NCBI RefSeq assembly: GCF_025420585.1
Contig: NZ_JAOEGB010000001.1
Location: forward strand, 620,001-684,000
Direction of reading: 5' to 3'
From: Planotetraspora sp. A-T 1434
GTDB taxonomy: Bacteria; Actinomycetota; Actinomycetes; Streptosporangiales; Streptosporangiaceae
DNA: 64,000 nucleotides
In this document: piece by piece, positions 26,930 to 36,867 of the stretch
Layout of the letters: the number at the start of each line of letters is the position of its first letter
Numbering within the stretch: position 1 is the first letter of the stretch
Position numbers and translations under genes: made by a program
Notes under the pieces: generated by a model
What the model was told of the DNA's origin: nothing
The model's database searches: none
Seen by the model: the letters and a program-made list of their open reading frames with translations, nothing else

Positions 26930-28117
26930 TCACGCCGCCGCGCCGACCGGGATCCGGGCGATCACCTGGAACCCTCCGCCGGTCCGGGGCGCCGCCTCGA
27001 CGGTCCCGCCGTACATCGACGCCCTCTCACGCATGCCGACGAGCCCATGGCCGCCCTCGACCCATGGCGCGGACGCGCCCCGGCCATCATCGGCGACCCG
27101 CAGCACGATCTCGCCCCTGCCGTACTCGACGCCGACCTCGGCGCGGACACCGGGCCCGCCGTGCTTGAGAGTGTTGGTCAGCGCCTCCTGGACGATCCGG
27201 TAGATCGCCAGCTGCTCACCCTCGGGGAGCGCGCACGGCGTTCCGGACACAGTGAAGTCGATCGGCAGCCCGGAGTCGCTGACCTGCCTGACCAGGTCGC
27301 CGAGCTGCTGCACGCCCGGCTGCGGCGCGTACTCCTCCCGGGCCGCCGCGTCCTGCCTCAGCACACCCACCAGGCGGCGCATCTCCGCGAGTGCCTGCCG
27401 TCCGGTGGCCGAGATCGCCTGTACGGCACGGCGCGCCTGCTCAGGGTCGCTGTCGATGGCGAACCCGGCGCCGTCGGCCTGGACCACCATCACGCTGACG
27501 TTGTGCGCGACGACGTCGTGCAGCTCTCGCGCGATGCGGGCGCGTTCGGCGGCGGCGGCGATGCGCGCCTGCTGGTCCCTCTCGCGCTCCGCCCTCTCCG
27601 CGCGCTCGACCAGGCTTTCGACGTAACGCCGCCGGGTGTTGGCGTAGATGCCCGCGAGCCAGATGGCGATCACGAACACCGACATCGACGGGAACGCGTC
27701 CCACACCCGGATGTTCCAGCGGAGCATGGCCAGCAGCAGACCGAACTCGGCGACGAGCCCGGCCGCCACCGCCCAGCGGACCGTGCACCGGGCGGCCACG
27801 CCGTACATCGCGATCATGACGGCGAAGTTCGCCGGGAGCACCATGACGCCGGCCACCCACTGGCCGAAACTCATGAGCGCCACGACCGCGAACACCTCGC
27901 GGGGGCGGTTCCGCCGCCACATCAACGGGGTGATGAGCGCGGCCGACAGCAGCAGCGTGGCGGGTGTTCCGAGGAACGTTCCGTACGGTGGAGCGCTCTT
28001 GTACACATTGAGGGTGAGCAGGCAGAACAGCACCAGCGGTGAGACCACGAGCGCGTCCACCAAGGTGCTGTGGCGCCGACTCCAGGCGCGCAGTCCGCCG
28101 AACACGATTCCAACCAT
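26930..28117 (-). CDS. Sensor histidine kinase (NarL-partner type)
   Basis: The 395-residue kinase has about five TM helices in residues 20-160, a HisKA_3 dimerisation domain with the phosphoacceptor His200 in ARELHDVVAHNVSVM, and a C-terminal HATPase with the N-box LTNTLKHGG and G-box DDGRGASAP plus GLVGMRERA. With no large extracellular domain, it likely senses through its membrane segments, as in BceS or DesK-like kinases. Gene order kinase, regulator, ATPase, permease is on one strand. Confidence 0.93.
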   Translation of the reverse strand: MVGIVFGGLRAWSRRHSTLVDALVVSPLVLFCLLTLNVYKSAPPYGTFLGTPATLLLSAALITPLMWRRNRPREVFAVVALMSFGQWVAGVMVLPANFAVMIAMYGVAARCTVRWAVAAGLVAEFGLLLAMLRWNIRVWDAFPSMSVFVIAIWLAGIYANTRRRYVESLVERAERAERERDQQARIAAAAERARIARELHDVVAHNVSVMVVQADGAGFAIDSDPEQARRAVQAISATGRQALAEMRRLVGVLRQDAAAREEYAPQPGVQQLGDLVRQVSDSGLPIDFTVSGTPCALPEGEQLAIYRIVQEALTNTLKHGGPGVRAEVGVEYGRGEIVLRVADDGRGASAPWVEGGHGLVGMRERASMYGGTVEAAPRTGGGFQVIARIPVGAAA

Positions 28118-28285
28118 ACGTATCCGCTGCTCAGCGATGTTCCGTCTTGGGGTGGATCCGAGAGTACGACTCAGGTCGCATACGGATCGGGTCGCATGGG
28201 CTCGGCGTTTACGCCCTCCTTACGGATTGCCCCGCATTCTTGTCTCCGGGAGCGCCTCGCTGAGGCGGGTAAAGGGAGATCTGTG

Positions 28286-29215
28286 ATGGCGGATCAAGAC
28301 GCTGGGTCGCGCGGTGCTGAGGACGAGCCGCGCGACCCACGGCCGGGAGAGGGCGCCAGGCCACTTCCCTCCGAGGCGGCTCCCTCAGCGACCACGGCGG
28401 AGCCAGGCTCCGGACCTGCTGCGGGGTCCGGAGTAGGCTCCGCCGGCCAACCAACGGCGGGGCCCGGTTCTGCGGCGCCCTCCGGGCCTGCGGCCGCAGC
28501 GGAGGGGTCTGCGGCGGAGCCCGGCCACGCGCGCCATGAGGCGGAGCCCGGCCGAACGCTTGGAGCGGGTCATGGGGCCGGACCGGGCCAAGCATCGGGA
28601 CCGGGTTATGGACCGGGACCGGGCCATGCAGCGGCCCCTGGTTATGAGGCGGGACCGGGTTATGGGGCAGGAGTTGGACCGGCCGGTGCGTCCGGGCCCG
28701 GGACGACACGCTCGTTCTCGGCTCCCGGCTCCGGTTCGTACGCGTACGGCCCGGGCGGCGCCGGCTGGAACGCCCCGGGATGGGGCGCGGCGGGGCCGAC
28801 GCAGCCCGCAGCCGCAATGCCCGGCCGGTTCGGCGGAGGGCGGAGAACGCATGCGGGCCAGTTGGTTGCCGTCGGCCTGGCCGGGGTGCTCATCGGGGCG
28901 ATCCTCGGGGGAGGCGTCGTAGCCGTCGGCGGCGCGTTATGGAACCGGGTCCACGGCCACTACTACCGGGTGAGCTACGAGAACCAGGACCCTCGCGCGG
29001 GTCGAGGGCCCTGGGAACGGCCGTTCGGACGCCGCTTCGGCGAGGACGCGCCGCCTGGGGTCGGGCGACTGCCGCGGTTCTGCCAGCGCACTGACACAGG
29101 ATTCCGCTGTGACATGCCCGGGCCGGGCAGCCCCACGGCACCCTCCGCGCCTACGCCGCCGACGGCGCCCACACCGCCCACACCTCTCCCCCCGATCCCC
29201 TCCCCGACCTCATAG
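28286..29215 (+). CDS. Low-complexity single-pass membrane protein, unknown
   Basis: From the ATG at 28286 (GGGA upstream) the protein has 309 residues. The first 190 are Gly/Pro/Ala-rich with degenerate PGYGAGPGH-type repeats. One TM helix follows near 198-222 (VAVGLAGVLIGAILGGGVVA), then a short extracytoplasmic part with two Cys (RFCQRTDTGFRCDMPG) and a Thr/Pro-rich tail. The topology suggests a disordered cytoplasmic N-terminus. No function can be assigned. The ORF extends upstream without support. Confidence 0.7.
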   Translation: MADQDAGSRGAEDEPRDPRPGEGARPLPSEAAPSATTAEPGSGPAAGSGVGSAGQPTAGPGSAAPSGPAAAAEGSAAEPGHARHEAEPGRTLGAGHGAGPGQASGPGYGPGPGHAAAPGYEAGPGYGAGVGPAGASGPGTTRSFSAPGSGSYAYGPGGAGWNAPGWGAAGPTQPAAAMPGRFGGGRRTHAGQLVAVGLAGVLIGAILGGGVVAVGGALWNRVHGHYYRVSYENQDPRAGRGPWERPFGRRFGEDAPPGVGRLPRFCQRTDTGFRCDMPGPGSPTAPSAPTPPTAPTPPTPLPPIPSPTS

Positions 29216-29269
29216 CGCCACAAGTCTCGTGGGTTGACCAATCCCCTTGAGCACGACTGCTTGGCCGGT

Positions 29270-29431
29270 TCAGTGCGCTCGCGTGTCCCCCTCCTCAGCC
29301 AGGCTCTGGGCGCGGAGCAGGCTGATGGCCTTGCGGATGGCCGCCGACCGTGACCGGGCGCCTTCATCGGCCACATACCTTTCCAGGAAATCGGCATCGT
29401 CTGTCGCGACGGTCAAGTGCAACTTGGAAAT
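29270..29431 (-). pseudogene. RHH antitoxin-like remnant
   Basis: Within the same frame as the HNH ORF, the segment ISKLHLTVATDDADFLERYV continuing to ARSRSAAIRKAISLLRAQ matches the N-terminal ribbon-helix-helix region of MazE/CopG-like antitoxins. The expected initiating Met is ATT (Ile), no ribosome-binding site is present, and the tail ends early in SLAEEGDTRAH. No partner toxin follows. It is either a decayed antitoxin or starts from a rare ATT codon. Confidence 0.5.
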
Positions 29432-30028
29432 CGCGCCACGGCGTGAAGAGGGCTGGCCGGAAGAATTTTCCCGAGAGTTCAAGTGGGGTCGACGAGATTC
29501 GAACTCGCACTGTACGGCACCTAAAACCGTCGCCTCTGCCGATTGGGCTACGACCCCTTTTCCTCTTCCTTTGCCCGCGAAGTTAGCCGTTTGCGAATGG
29601 CAATTCGGGCAGAGAAAGCGGAGGTTTTCTCTTCTGTTGTCCAGCCAGTTTCCGTTGATGTGGTCGACATGCAAGGTTAGCGGCCGACCCTGCCAATCGT
29701 TGCCTATCCTACAGGCCGAGCACTCATAGGGGACACCGGATTCTCGCAGCGCCCGGCGCAAGGTGGTGGGCTTCTGGCGCGGTGACCCGGCCGGCATCAT
29801 TACCAGGATCTCCGCTGGGAGATGCCGTCGAGGGGAGGGCTTGCCCTTGTTCGGGGACACCCTGCCGAAGTGGGATGTGTCGATGGCGAAGTGCTTGAGG
29901 CGGCGGCTGATGTGCGCGTGGGTGCCGCCTGACCACGGAATGTTCAGGTAGCGCAGCACGTCTGCGATGCTTTTCGAGTTGGCCGCCGCTTCGGCGAGGA
30001 GCTCGGGGGTGTACTTGTATTTCCGCAC
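29270..30028 (-). CDS. HNH endonuclease ORF that reads through a tRNA gene into an RHH-like segment
   Basis: The first 155 residues form an HNH nuclease with an N-terminal helical region (YTPELLAEAAANSKSIADVL), zinc cysteines in YECSACRIG and CPNCHSQ, and the catalytic HVDHINGNWLDNRRENLRFL core. The frame has no stop after the nuclease. It continues through the tRNA at 29557-29484 (translated as GVVAQSAEATVLGAVQCEFE) and then into a ribbon-helix-helix-like segment (KLHLTVATDDADFLERYV). The functional nuclease probably ends near the tRNA. The GTG at 30028 has no strong ribosome-binding site. Confidence 0.75.
   Translation of the reverse strand: MRKYKYTPELLAEAAANSKSIADVLRYLNIPWSGGTHAHISRRLKHFAIDTSHFGRVSPNKGKPSPRRHLPAEILVMMPAGSPRQKPTTLRRALRESGVPYECSACRIGNDWQGRPLTLHVDHINGNWLDNRRENLRFLCPNCHSQTANFAGKGRGKGVVAQSAEATVLGAVQCEFESRRPHLNSRENSSGQPSSRRGAISKLHLTVATDDADFLERYVADEGARSRSAAIRKAISLLRAQSLAEEGDTRAH
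29484..29557 (-). tRNA. tRNA-like gene with Leu anticodon UAG but a short variable loop
   Basis: On the minus strand GGGGTCG (acceptor) pairs with CGACCCC, followed by discriminator A73. The D-arm has GCCC/AGGC with one mismatch. The anticodon stem ACGGT/GCCGT encloses TTTAGGT, giving anticodon TAG. The variable loop is only ACAGT (five bases), and the T-arm is GCGAG-TTCGAAT-CTCGT. Canonical bacterial tRNA-Leu has a long variable arm, so this is a non-canonical tRNA. CCA is not encoded. It lies inside the HNH reading frame. Confidence 0.8.
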
Positions 30029-30041
30029 GCGGTAAGGCTAT

Positions 30042-30072
30042 TGACTGGCACTGACATTTTCGGTGCCAGTCA
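30042..30072 (-). terminator. Stem-loop between bcp and the HNH ORF
   Basis: TGACTGGCAC (30042-30051) is perfectly inverted at 30063-30072, with an 11-nt loop, 14 nt downstream of the bcp stop. No U-tract follows on the minus strand. It is terminator-like. Confidence 0.5.
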
Positions 30073-30085
30073 CAACCCGTACAAA

Positions 30086-30553
30086 TCAGGAAATGCCGAG
30101 CTCTTTCACCAGGCGGGCGACGTGGCCGGTGGCCTTCACGTTGTAGAGCGCCTTCTCGATCTTCCCGTCGGCGTCGATGACGAAGGTCGAGCGGATGACA
30201 CCCATGATCGTCTTGCCGTAGTTCGTCTTCTCGCCGTACGCGCCGTATGCCTTGTGCACGTCGAGCCCGACGTCGGACAGGAGCGGGAAGGTCAGTCCGT
30301 CGTGCTCCCGGAACTGCTGCAGCTTCGCGGGCTTGTCCTTCGAGACGCCGAGCACGACGAAGCCCTTGCCGGTCAGGGCGCCGAGGTTGTCGCGGAAGTC
30401 GCAGGCCTGCTTGGTGCAGCCTGGCGTCATCGCGGCTGGGTAGAAATAGAGGATGACACGCTTGCCGCGGAACGACTCCAGCGAGACGTCGTTGCCATCG
30501 GCGTCGGTAAGGGTGAAGTCCGGCGCGGCGTCGCCGGGCTCGAGCCTGCTCAT
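30086..30553 (-). CDS. bcp: Thioredoxin-dependent peroxiredoxin (Bcp/PrxQ)
   Basis: The 155-residue enzyme reduces hydroperoxides. It has PxxxTPGCTKQACDFRDN with the peroxidatic Cys in TPGCT and a second Cys five residues later in QAC, the atypical two-Cys arrangement of PrxQ. AGGAGG precedes the ATG at 30553; the longer frame to 30595 has no support. It is divergent from the DUF3618 gene. Confidence 0.93.
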   Translation of the reverse strand: MSRLEPGDAAPDFTLTDADGNDVSLESFRGKRVILYFYPAAMTPGCTKQACDFRDNLGALTGKGFVVLGVSKDKPAKLQQFREHDGLTFPLLSDVGLDVHKAYGAYGEKTNYGKTIMGVIRSTFVIDADGKIEKALYNVKATGHVARLVKELGIS

Positions 30554-30685
30554 GAAGTCCTCCTGCGAAGGTGACCCGCGGCGATGCGCGGGCAAGCGTC
30601 AACCAAACTACCGGCTCGGCCACGGTGCGGGGCGCTTACCGGACCTGGCAGACTGATCACAACGGATATCACAGGAGGGGATCGT

Positions 30686-31018
30686 ATGGCGGACACCGAT
30701 CCCGATGCGCTGGAGCGAGAGATCGAGCGCACCCGGGAGGAGTTGGCTCGCACGGTCGACGCCATCGCGGACCGGGTGAGCCCGAGACGAGTGGCGGAGC
30801 GTGGCGTGGCCAAGGTCAAGGCCAACGCCGAGCACCTGGTGTCGTCCCTCGGGGATCTGGTCGGGGGCGTCGCGGCGCATCCCGCCACGCCCTCGGAGGG
30901 GGCTGGGCCGTGGGAGGAGGAATACCCGGCGCGCACCGTGGCCCCGGTCCTCATCGGCCTCGGCGCCGTCCTGGTGGTGGGCGCCGCGATCATCCTGCTG
31001 CGCCGCCGCAACCGCTGA
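30686..31018 (+). CDS. DUF3618 family membrane protein
   Basis: The 110-residue protein has an N-terminal amphipathic helix EIERTREELARTVDAIADRV, the hallmark of DUF3618. A linker and one C-terminal TM helix (VAPVLIGLGAVLVVGAAIIL) follow, ending in RRRNR. AGGAGGGG precedes the ATG. The family is usually linked to envelope stress proteins; the function is not known. A 3+3 mirror array starts 27 nt after its stop. Confidence 0.85.
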   Translation: MADTDPDALEREIERTREELARTVDAIADRVSPRRVAERGVAKVKANAEHLVSSLGDLVGGVAAHPATPSEGAGPWEEEYPARTVAPVLIGLGAVLVVGAAIILLRRRNR

Positions 31019-31044
31019 CCCTGGCCGCCGCCCCGCCCTTCGGC

Positions 31045-31344
31045 GTGATCATGCACAGAGTCCCGCGCTGCTGGGATGGCCGGCCCAAACCGACCGCGTG
31101 ATCATGCGTGCTTTCCTTACCGTGCGGCTTGACCTTGGCGAACGGCTCTCGTGATCTTGCACATGCCGTTTCGCTGCCAGATCGTTCACGGAAAGCCTGC
31201 AGATCAGCGCTGGTCATGTGGAATGTGCGCATGATCACGACTGGTGAGTGTCCTGGTCGTACGGCATGCGCGGGACTCCGTGCATGATCACGACCAGCGA
31301 ATGTGCAGGTCGTACGGCATGCGCGGGAACCTCTGCATGATCAC
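31045..31344. repeat. Mirror-symmetric intergenic array, 3+3 cores (element E)
   Basis: Forward cores start at 31045, 31098 and 31151; inverted cores end at 31238, 31291 and 31344. All spacings are exactly 53 bp and all three pairs share the centre 31194.5. The second and third inverted units are near-identical over the 53 bp (CCCGCGCATGCCGTACGACC); the others diverge outside the core. It fills the convergent gap between DUF3618 (27 nt from its stop) and the PLP enzyme gene (26 nt from its stop). Confidence 0.92.
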
Positions 31345-31369
31345 GCGGGGTTGTGGGGGGAGAGGCCGG

Positions 31370-32545
31370 TCAGAGGAACGTCTTGCCCTCGCCTCGATAG
31401 GTGGGGACCTCGTCGACGACGCGGTCGCCTTCGATGAGATAGACGCCGGCGAAGCGCTCGGACAGCTCGCCCGCCTTGGCGTGGCGGAACCAGACGCGGT
31501 CGCCGATGCGCAGGTCGTCGGCGGCTTCGCCCTTCAGCGGAGTCTGGACCTCGCCCGCTCCCTCGTTGGCGTCGTACCGCAGCCCGGCCGGCAGGTACGG
31601 CTGGGGCAACCGGCTCGGCCCCGGCGCCCCGGAGGCCGGATATCCGCCGCCGAGCACCGTGACGACGTCCGGGGACGGCTTGCGGACCACGGGCAGGGCG
31701 AACAGCGCGGCGGGCCGGCCGGTGAAATTCCGGTAGAAGTCGAACAGCCGGGGGTGGAAGAAGCCCGAGCCGGCCGCGACCTCGGTGATCGCCCGCTCGC
31801 TCGCCGTCTTCTCGATGCTCCCGGTCCCGCCGCCGTTGACGAACTCCAGGTCGGTGACCTGCCGTACGGCATGCGTGATCCTGCCGCGCCGGACCATCAG
31901 CTCCCGCTGGGAGCGCCGCTGCATCCAGCGGATCACCCGGCCGTAGGGACCGGGTACCTTGTCGCCCACACCGGCGATCTGCGCCTCGTACGACATGAGC
32001 CCGACGAGGCGCAGGCCGGAGCGGCCGGCGATGTCGGCGGCGATGGCCGCGGCCTGTTCAGGTTCGCGGACGGGTGACCGGAGGGCTCCCGCTCGGAGCT
32101 TCCCGGCGAAAGAGACAAATCCGGCGTCGATGTCCAGGCACACCCGGATCTGCTGAGCGAGCCCCAGGCTCTCGATCAGATCCAGGTGGCCGGGGGAGTC
32201 CACCATCACCGTGATCTCGCGCGCCGCGCGCTCGTCGGAGCCGAGGGCCCGCAGGGCCGCCCTGTCCACTGCCGGATATGCCACGAGCACGTCACGCAGC
32301 CCGGTGGAGACGAGCCACAGCGCTTCGGGCAGCGTGAAGGCCATGATCCCGGCGAAGCCGTCCATGGCCAGCACACGCTCCAGGATCGCGCGGCTGCGGA
32401 TCGACTTGCTCGCCACCCGGATCGGCTTCCCGTGAGCCCGCCGCACCATATCTGCCGCGTTCGAACGCAGCGCGTCCATGTCGACGACCGCGAAGGGAGG
32501 CTCCAGCTCGGCCGTGGCCCTGTCGAGACGCTGTCGGTCGTCCAT
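31370..32545 (-). CDS. PLP-dependent amino acid deaminase/aldolase (alanine racemase-like barrel)
   Basis: The 391-residue protein has an N-terminal alanine-racemase-type barrel with the PLP lysine in RVASKSIRS (about residue 47). A metal-binding C-terminal region typical of D-threonine aldolase-like enzymes follows (GGGYPASG, then WFRHAKAGELSERF). Substrates are probably a D-hydroxy amino acid; this cannot be settled here. The ATG at 32545 is divergent from the DUF6286/AmaP pair. Confidence 0.85.
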   Translation of the reverse strand: MDDRQRLDRATAELEPPFAVVDMDALRSNAADMVRRAHGKPIRVASKSIRSRAILERVLAMDGFAGIMAFTLPEALWLVSTGLRDVLVAYPAVDRAALRALGSDERAAREITVMVDSPGHLDLIESLGLAQQIRVCLDIDAGFVSFAGKLRAGALRSPVREPEQAAAIAADIAGRSGLRLVGLMSYEAQIAGVGDKVPGPYGRVIRWMQRRSQRELMVRRGRITHAVRQVTDLEFVNGGGTGSIEKTASERAITEVAAGSGFFHPRLFDFYRNFTGRPAALFALPVVRKPSPDVVTVLGGGYPASGAPGPSRLPQPYLPAGLRYDANEGAGEVQTPLKGEAADDLRIGDRVWFRHAKAGELSERFAGVYLIEGDRVVDEVPTYRGEGKTFL

Positions 32546-32576
32546 GGCGGCAGCCTAGCCCCCTCCGAGCCGAATT

Positions 32577-32595
32577 ACATGAGCCATATTCATGT
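32577..32595. promoter_or_regulatory. Inverted repeat in a divergent promoter region
   Basis: ACATGA-N7-TCATGT lies 32 bp upstream of the PLP enzyme start in an AT-rich stretch between divergent genes. Perfect 6-bp arms suggest an operator. No local regulator gene is evident. Confidence 0.35.
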
Positions 32596-32746
32596 TAACG
32601 GGCGCGACGGCAAAAAGTCCGGTAGCGACGATTCACGATCGCGCAAGAGCGCGGGTGATCGCCACGTGGAAGCCCCGCGCCGTGTACCCATGGGCAGGTG
32701 ACTACGGACCGGACCCGACGCGGTGCTCGGGAGGGGTGAGCGGCTG

Positions 32747-33352
32747 GTGAGCGTCGTCCAGGAGATCTTCGCGGGTTCCCCGGCCAAGGGCGTGACAGAG
32801 AGCCGGAGGACCGTCCGGCGCCATGCCGTACGTGCCCTGCGGCCAGGTCGTACGCCCGCCGGGATCCTGGTGGCGGCGGCGCTCTCGGCCTGTGCCTGGG
32901 CCGTGACGGTCGAGATCATCGCAGCCATGTTCGGCTCGCCCGCTGTCTGGCCGCCGCTTCGCCGCCTTCTGTCGCTGACCTTGGGCGACCCGGCCGTTCC
33001 CGGAACCGCCGCCGCCGTGATCGTCGCCGGAGCGGGCCTGGTGGCTCTCGCCGTCCTGCCCGGACGGCCCCGCCTGGTGCCCCTGGAGGGGACGGACCCG
33101 CTGCTCGTCATGGGGCTGACGCGAAGCGGCCTGCGCAGGACCCTCTCCGGCGCCGCCGAGGCCGTCGAGGGAGTGAAGCGTGCCCGTGTGCGGATCCGCC
33201 GCAGACAGATCGAGGTGATCGTGCTGACCGACACCAAGCGCACCGGCGAGTCGCTGCGCGAGGTCGGCGCGGCGGTCGGGGACCAGCTGTCCGGCCTCGG
33301 CCCGCAGTGCCGTCACGAGGTCGTCGTACGGCTGCGCAGGAGGAGGATCTGA
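32747..33352 (+). CDS. DUF6286 family membrane protein
   Basis: From the GTG at 32747 (GGGAGGGG ten bases upstream) the protein has 201 residues: a basic N-terminus, two TM helices (about 40-62 and 85-108), then a beta-rich cytosolic tail (RVRIRRRQIEVIVLTDT) resembling the Asp23/AmaP fold. It precedes amaP with a 2-nt gap, as in many actinobacteria. A GTG at 32723 is an alternative start. Confidence 0.75.
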   Translation: MSVVQEIFAGSPAKGVTESRRTVRRHAVRALRPGRTPAGILVAAALSACAWAVTVEIIAAMFGSPAVWPPLRRLLSLTLGDPAVPGTAAAVIVAGAGLVALAVLPGRPRLVPLEGTDPLLVMGLTRSGLRRTLSGAAEAVEGVKRARVRIRRRQIEVIVLTDTKRTGESLREVGAAVGDQLSGLGPQCRHEVVVRLRRRRI

Positions 33353-33354
33353 CG

Positions 33355-33834
33355 ATGCGCCCGCACGTGGGAAACCGCATCGGGATCGCCCTGGTGGGGC
33401 TGGCACTGCTCGCCGGGGGCGTCTGCGCGCTGGCGGTCAGGGAGGACCATCCCAAGGTCCGGCTCGCCGAACTGGGCGCCTTCTTCGCCCAGAATGCCTG
33501 GGCCCGCCCGCTCGCCGCGGCCGTCGCCATGCTGCTGGCGCTGATCACGACCCGGTGGTTGCTCGTCGCGCTGGGCTGGGGGCGTTGCGGCAGCCGTACC
33601 GGAACGGGGACGGCGATGCTGGGCGTCGCGCTCAAGGGGATAGAGGGCGTCGGCAGGATCCAGGTCAGGCTGGTGGGGGACAAGAGGATGCGGGTCTCGG
33701 TCTCGCTCCTGCGCCGCGCCGATCTGCACGAGGTGATCGGCCGTCTCGACGGCCAGGCGATCTCACGCGTGCGCGGGGCCGTCGACCGGGAGGGCCTGCC
33801 CGCCCTCGTCAGGGTGCACGTCCGCCGCCGCTGA
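33355..33834 (+). CDS. amaP: Alkaline shock response membrane anchor AmaP-like protein
   Basis: The 159-residue protein has two TM helices (about 8-27 and 52-72) followed by a cytosolic domain ([20 protein letters not shown], then [15 protein letters not shown]). AmaP anchors Asp23 at the membrane in Gram-positive bacteria. AGGAGGAGG precedes the ATG. No Asp23 gene is adjacent. Its last 72 nt overlap the 3' end of the convergent glycosyltransferase gene. Confidence 0.75.
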   Translation: MRPHVGNRIGIALVGLALLAGGVCALAVREDHPKVRLAELGAFFAQNAWARPLAAAVAMLLALITTRWLLVALGWGRCGSRTGTGTAMLGVALKGIEGVGRIQVRLVGDKRMRVSVSLLRRADLHEVIGRLDGQAISRVRGAVDREGLPALVRVHVRRR

Positions 33835-35193
33835 CCGTCTCCGCGCCCCCGTGGCCGCCGTCCGGAGACGGGGCGCGAAGGCCAGCCCGGCGGCGAGGCA
33901 GGCGAGCGGCACGACCGGCACCACGTAGCGGTGGTCGAACGCGGCGATGAGCGGCGGCAGGAAGAGCAGCGTCATCGCGGCGGCCCAGGGGAGCAGCGCG
34001 GCCCACCGCCGCGCGACCAGGCCGCCCAGCCCCACCAGCAGGATCACCGCCAGCAGCGGGCCGCGCACGAACCCCTGCCGCTGGTAGGCGCGCAGCCACC
34101 CGGCGTACGGCTCGGCGATCCGCGTGGCCCCGGTCGCGCCCTGGTAGGCCACGGTGAGCTGCGTCGCCGTACGGCCCGCGGAGGCGACCTTCGGGGTGAA
34201 CGGCTTGGCGGTGTCGGGGAAGACGTACGCGCTCTGCGGTCCGGGTGAGGGATAGACCCGGCGATCCCATTCGAAGGCCCACAGTGAGTCGCGCAGCCCG
34301 GTCAGCAGGAAGCCGGCGGGCTGGCTGCGGATCGCCAGCGAGGCGAACTCACCCGCCAGCCTCTCCCGGTCGGCCCCGGCGCGCTGGATCGGCGACCGGG
34401 CGTCCCAGATGTAGGCCGGAGCCGCCAGCCGGGGTTCGGAGGGGCAGAGGACGGCCAGCTCCCGAGGCGGGTGCATCGCCGCGCAGTCGGCGAACGTCAT
34501 CGTGCGCGACCACAGCCACAAGCCGCTGCCGCCCATGCCGTACGACCCGTACGCGCTGTGGAACCAGACCGCGTAGCCCCCGAGCACCACCGACGCGGCG
34601 GCGAGACCGGCGAGCACGGACTTCCAGCCCGCCCTTCCGAGCATCAGCATGACGGCGACCAGGGCGACGGCGATCAGCGGCAGCCCGACGGTCCTGGTCA
34701 CCGTGGCGAGGGCCAGCAGGATCAGCGCCACGACCACCGCCCGCGGCGACGGCCGGGGGCGCCACAGGAGCACCGTCACCGCGGCGACGACGAGGGCGGT
34801 GAACAGCAGGTCGGCCATGATGAGGTGCTCGAGCTGGATCTGGTGCGCGTCGAGCAGCACCGGCGCCGCCGCGAGCGCCGCGCCCCACCCGGGCAGTCTC
34901 GTACGGCGGCGCAGCACGGCGTACACGCAGGTGGCGATGCCGAGCCCCAGCAGGTGCTGGGCGATCGTGACCGCCGTGACGCTGTGCAGCGGACCGAGCA
35001 GCCAAAGGAACAGCGAGTAGCCCGACGGCCTCGACTCCAGCGGCCGGAGGTCGAGGGCCGAGCTGAGGTAGGCGAACGAGTCGGCCCAGAACCAGAGCGC
35101 GGGCCGATATCCCAGCACGGCGAGCGCCCGTAGAGCGATGCCGGCCACGAGGGCGATCAGGAAGACCACGTGAGTGCGCAGGAACGAGGTCAC
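33763..35193 (-). CDS. GT-C fold membrane glycosyltransferase
   Basis: From the GTG at 35193 (AGGAG upstream) the protein has 476 residues and about 11-12 TM helices. The first extracytoplasmic loop has [20 protein letters not shown], including the Asp typical of GT-C catalytic loops in dolichol-phosphate-sugar transferases. A large loop (about 235-365) separates the helix bundles. It probably transfers a lipid-linked sugar to an envelope acceptor; the substrate is unknown. Its C-terminal tail is encoded opposite amaP. Confidence 0.8.
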   Translation of the reverse strand: MTSFLRTHVVFLIALVAGIALRALAVLGYRPALWFWADSFAYLSSALDLRPLESRPSGYSLFLWLLGPLHSVTAVTIAQHLLGLGIATCVYAVLRRRTRLPGWGAALAAAPVLLDAHQIQLEHLIMADLLFTALVVAAVTVLLWRPRPSPRAVVVALILLALATVTRTVGLPLIAVALVAVMLMLGRAGWKSVLAGLAAASVVLGGYAVWFHSAYGSYGMGGSGLWLWSRTMTFADCAAMHPPRELAVLCPSEPRLAAPAYIWDARSPIQRAGADRERLAGEFASLAIRSQPAGFLLTGLRDSLWAFEWDRRVYPSPGPQSAYVFPDTAKPFTPKVASAGRTATQLTVAYQGATGATRIAEPYAGWLRAYQRQGFVRGPLLAVILLVGLGGLVARRWAALLPWAAAMTLLFLPPLIAAFDHRYVVPVVPLACLAAGLAFAPRLRTAATGARRRSAAADVHPDEGGQALPVDGPAHA

Positions 35194-35312
35194 GGTCAAC
35201 TCCTGCGGTTCACGTCGGGGGCCGGTACGAATCAAGAGAAGTCAGGATAAGACACGACTGCCAGATCATGCCGGATGTCCCCGCAGGTCAGGCGGCTTGA
35301 GCGAGGACTTCG

Positions 35313-35429
35313 TGCATGATCGCGTACGGGAGAGGAACGGGCCGGGCCCGGAACCTGGGATCCTGTGCATGATCACGCCGGGTGAAGGGGCAGGTCGGGC
35401 GCCCAGGGCGGGACCTTGTGCATGATCAC
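35313..35429. repeat. Half array, 3 inverted cores (element F)
   Basis: Inverted cores end at 35323 (TGCATGATCGC), 35376 and 35429, spaced exactly 53 bp. Read on the minus strand they point away from the sdaA stop, 16 nt away. No mirrored partner exists on the left, where the next gene (GT-C) starts rather than ends. Confidence 0.88.
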
Positions 35430-35444
35430 ACCCAAAGGGTGGGG

Positions 35445-36839
<1,395 letters not shown>

Positions 36840-36867
36840 TGATCGGTGCCCTTCGGGGGAGGTTGTG

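Noticed and set aside
29247-29729. Plus-strand 160-codon ORF across the tRNA region
   Set aside because: It is antisense to the HNH coding region and tRNA; no domain is visible and codon use is not gene-like.
31045-31344. Insertion sequence with inverted ends
   Set aside because: No transposase or target-site duplication flanks any copy, and cores repeat inside the element at fixed spacing, unlike IS termini. A non-autonomous MITE origin stays open.
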